Assembly (NCBI GenBank): GCA_027035985.1
Contig: JALVTI010000128.1
Coordinates: 1 to 5,727, forward strand
Direction: 5' to 3'
From: Aquificales bacterium
Lineage (GTDB): Bacteria; Aquificota; Aquificia; Aquificales; QOAS01
DNA: 5,727 nt
The notes beneath the pieces were generated by a model, which was not told the DNA's origin, did not search any database, and saw only the letters and a program-made list of their open reading frames with translations. A program made the translations under genes and the position numbers. Of the stretch, positions 4,067 to 5,727 are shown piece by piece; position 1 is the first letter of the stretch; the number at the start of each line of letters is the position of its first letter.

Positions 4067-5727
4067 TTAAAGCCAAAACATATCCTCCCCCTCCGTTTTC
4101 GAGGGTTTCAAACCCCTTAGCGCCAGCTTCGCCATGCGGTCGGTGTGGTAGGTTGTGGCGGGGAGTTTTACCGGCTTAAAGGAGGAGTAATTCAAAAGGG
4201 TAAAACTCAAAATGTAGGAGGCGTGTTTTTCCAACGGAAGTTCCCCCTTTATCAACCTAATCCTTATCGGTTGGTGGGTGGAATTTTTTGGACTGTTGTA
4301 GGTTGCAATCAAAGCCTCCCTTTCCGATAGGGGGAGGTATAAACCCTTTATCCTCTCCCCAAAAAAGCGGGGATTGTTTCTCTTAATAACCTCCACAAGT
4401 TCGAGTTTGTATCCGAAATCCTCCGCGAGTTTTGTAAAAATCTCCCTTTCCCTTCCCCTAAAGAAGCCGTCCCTGTGGACGACTATCCGCTTTCCCTCCC
4501 CTATACCGCTTTCCCTAAGCCTTAAAAAGAGCTCGTATATAGCCTTTTGGGTGAATTCCTCCCCGAAGGAGGTTGAGGAGGATAGGGAGTATTTGAGGAA
4601 ACTGCCGTTGGAGAAAAAGATTTTGGTAAAGGCGCCCTCGTTTACCGACCCGCCCCGCTTTCTACCGACGCGGCTTATATCCGAACCCACAAATACATCG
4701 GCACCTTCGAGATTTTTCGACAACCTGTAGGGGACATTTCCGGTTTTTCCCATTATCTGTTCGGCTACGTTGTAAACGACGTAATCCAACGTTCGGTTTT
4801 TCAAAAGCGTATTTTTCAAAACGAATTGGGAGGCTATGCCGTTTTCCAAAAATCTCTTTTTGAGGTAGTCGTAAATCGTTATCTCCTCAAATAGGTTTTT
4901 AACCCCGTATTCGGGTGTAAATACCATTATTAGGTCTGGGTTTCCACTCAATATCTCCCCAAGATGAGTCGAAAGTTGTTTTATAACCTCTCCCCTTGTT
5001 GTGCCGAAAAACTTGAAGGCTTCCTTTTGGAGGTCGAGTCTAATACCCTTTTCCCTCAAAAAGTTTCCCAATCTTTTAACCAGCTCCCTAGTACGGTTTG
5101 CATATGTGGGGTTTCCATCATCGGTGATAAAGACAACCTTTGTCCTCAAAATGGGTTTTTTAACAAAAGGTTTGCACTTCTCTAAAAAAGGTCGGAAGGT
5201 ATCCTCTATATTCATCTTGAGGTTTCGGCTGTCGACAACCTCCTTGTGATATTTCAAAAAGTTTTCCTTTCCCACCTTTAGAGGTTTTTCTTGGATGGAT
5301 ACGCCATAAGGTCTTGCGGATGGAATTAATTCCCTTAAGAAGTCGGATATAAGCTCAAACCTCCTATTGGAGTCTGGTTTCACATCCTTTAGCACCTCTG
5401 CGGCGCCCTCTCCGAGCCCCTCGAAATCCAAAACCGGTTTTAAGAGGGTTGCGGGGTAGAGGTAGCCGTTGGCGAGTTGAACCAAATAGGTTTTATCCCT
5501 CTTTTCCCTATCCTCCAAAAGGGTTTTCCACTCCCTCTTTGTCCTTTCTCTGGCGGATACCTTTAACTTTGCCTCCAACTCCCTAGGGTCTAAATCGGAA
5601 GCTTTGAAAACCCTAACGGCGTAAGAGGTTCTATCGAACCCGTAGGGTTTTATCTTGAAATTTTCGTTTCCCTCCAATTGGGAGGGGGTTAGTATTCCCT
5701 CCTCCAAGAGGTCTTGGATTGTCTTGT
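4067..5727 (-). CDS. ago: Prokaryotic Argonaute, long type with intact DEDD site (N-terminus beyond window)
   Basis: The frame stays open to the window edge, so a TTG at 5707 is not the true start; some 160 N-terminal residues (N and L1 domains) should lie outside, judged by recalled A. aeolicus Argonaute (706 residues). Residues here are numbered from that TTG codon. Argonautes use a short nucleic-acid guide to bind and cleave a complementary strand. Seen: PAZ region (about 1-100, with GYLYPATLLKPVL), a linker (100-175), MID (about 176-320) with the guide 5'-end motif Y279, K283, Q294, K321, and PIWI (about 335-546) with the tetrad D343 (VGSDISR), E383 (SFGEE), D413 (VVHRDG) and D523 (YHTDRMAKLAL). 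Spacing of the four matches A. aeolicus D502, E541, D571, D683 within a residue. Also shared are IKRNNPRFF (441-449) and the C-terminal WL, whose carboxylate reaches the MID pocket in this family. A 78-residue gene follows 27 nt later. GC content is lower than in glcD. Confidence 0.95.
   Translation of the reverse strand, partial: KTIQDLLEEGILTPSQLEGNENFKIKPYGFDRTSYAVRVFKASDLDPRELEAKLKVSARERTKREWKTLLEDREKRDKTYLVQLANGYLYPATLLKPVLDFEGLGEGAAEVLKDVKPDSNRRFELISDFLRELIPSARPYGVSIQEKPLKVGKENFLKYHKEVVDSRNLKMNIEDTFRPFLEKCKPFVKKPILRTKVVFITDDGNPTYANRTRELVKRLGNFLREKGIRLDLQKEAFKFFGTTRGEVIKQLSTHLGEILSGNPDLIMVFTPEYGVKNLFEEITIYDYLKKRFLENGIASQFVLKNTLLKNRTLDYVVYNVAEQIMGKTGNVPYRLSKNLEGADVFVGSDISRVGRKRGGSVNEGAFTKIFFSNGSFLKYSLSSSTSFGEEFTQKAIYELFLRLRESGIGEGKRIVVHRDGFFRGREREIFTKLAEDFGYKLELVEVIKRNNPRFFGERIKGLYLPLSEREALIATYNSPKNSTHQPIRIRLIKGELPLEKHASYILSFTLLNYSSFKPVKLPATTYHTDRMAKLALRGLKPSKTEGEDMFWL

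Noticed and set aside
5705..5707. TTG as the start of the Argonaute gene
   Set aside because: The frame remains open through the last full codon of the window (encoding K-T-I-Q-D-L before it) and the family needs about 160 more N-terminal residues, so this codon is internal.

Overview
All convincing genes in this window lie on the minus strand, so the transcriptional order runs from high to low coordinates. Coding density is high. There is no RNA gene, CRISPR array, insertion sequence or gene-free stretch longer than 300 bases. The gene set is bacterial (AccA, UppP, TalC-type transaldolase, GlcD-type flavoprotein). The Argonaute closely resembles, from memory, the Argonaute of Aquifex aeolicus, so a thermophilic Aquificota or a neighbour is the best guess. 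That is inference; no marker gene in the window settles it. GC content is moderate, about 40-65% in 60-base blocks counted by hand.

Layout in transcription order. (1) 5727-4067: the C-terminal roughly three quarters of a prokaryotic Argonaute, open at the window edge, with PAZ, MID and PIWI regions and a complete-looking DEDD catalytic tetrad. (2) 4039-3803: a 78-residue acidic protein of unknown function starting 27 nt after the Argonaute stop. A stable hairpin with a short T run follows it, so these two genes probably form one unit. (3) 3729-2335: a GlcD-like FAD-linked oxidase with a strong Shine-Dalgarno. (4) 2334-2200: a 135-nt structured leader that is also open in the downstream frame. 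(5) 2199-1528: transaldolase. (6) A GC-rich hairpin at 1505-1521. (7) 1487-696: undecaprenyl-diphosphate phosphatase UppP. (8) 651-1: the N-terminal two thirds of AccA, running off the window.

The last four protein genes are ordinary metabolism and envelope functions: oxidation of a 2-hydroxy acid, the non-oxidative pentose phosphate pathway, recycling of the cell-wall lipid carrier, and the first step of fatty acid synthesis. They share a strand and close spacing but no single pathway. The Argonaute and its small neighbour are the accessory part: a predicted guide-directed nuclease, likely in defence or DNA maintenance, with an unstudied small protein attached. The most notable points are the intact Argonaute active site and guide-binding motif, the small downstream protein, and the folded leader before the transaldolase gene.
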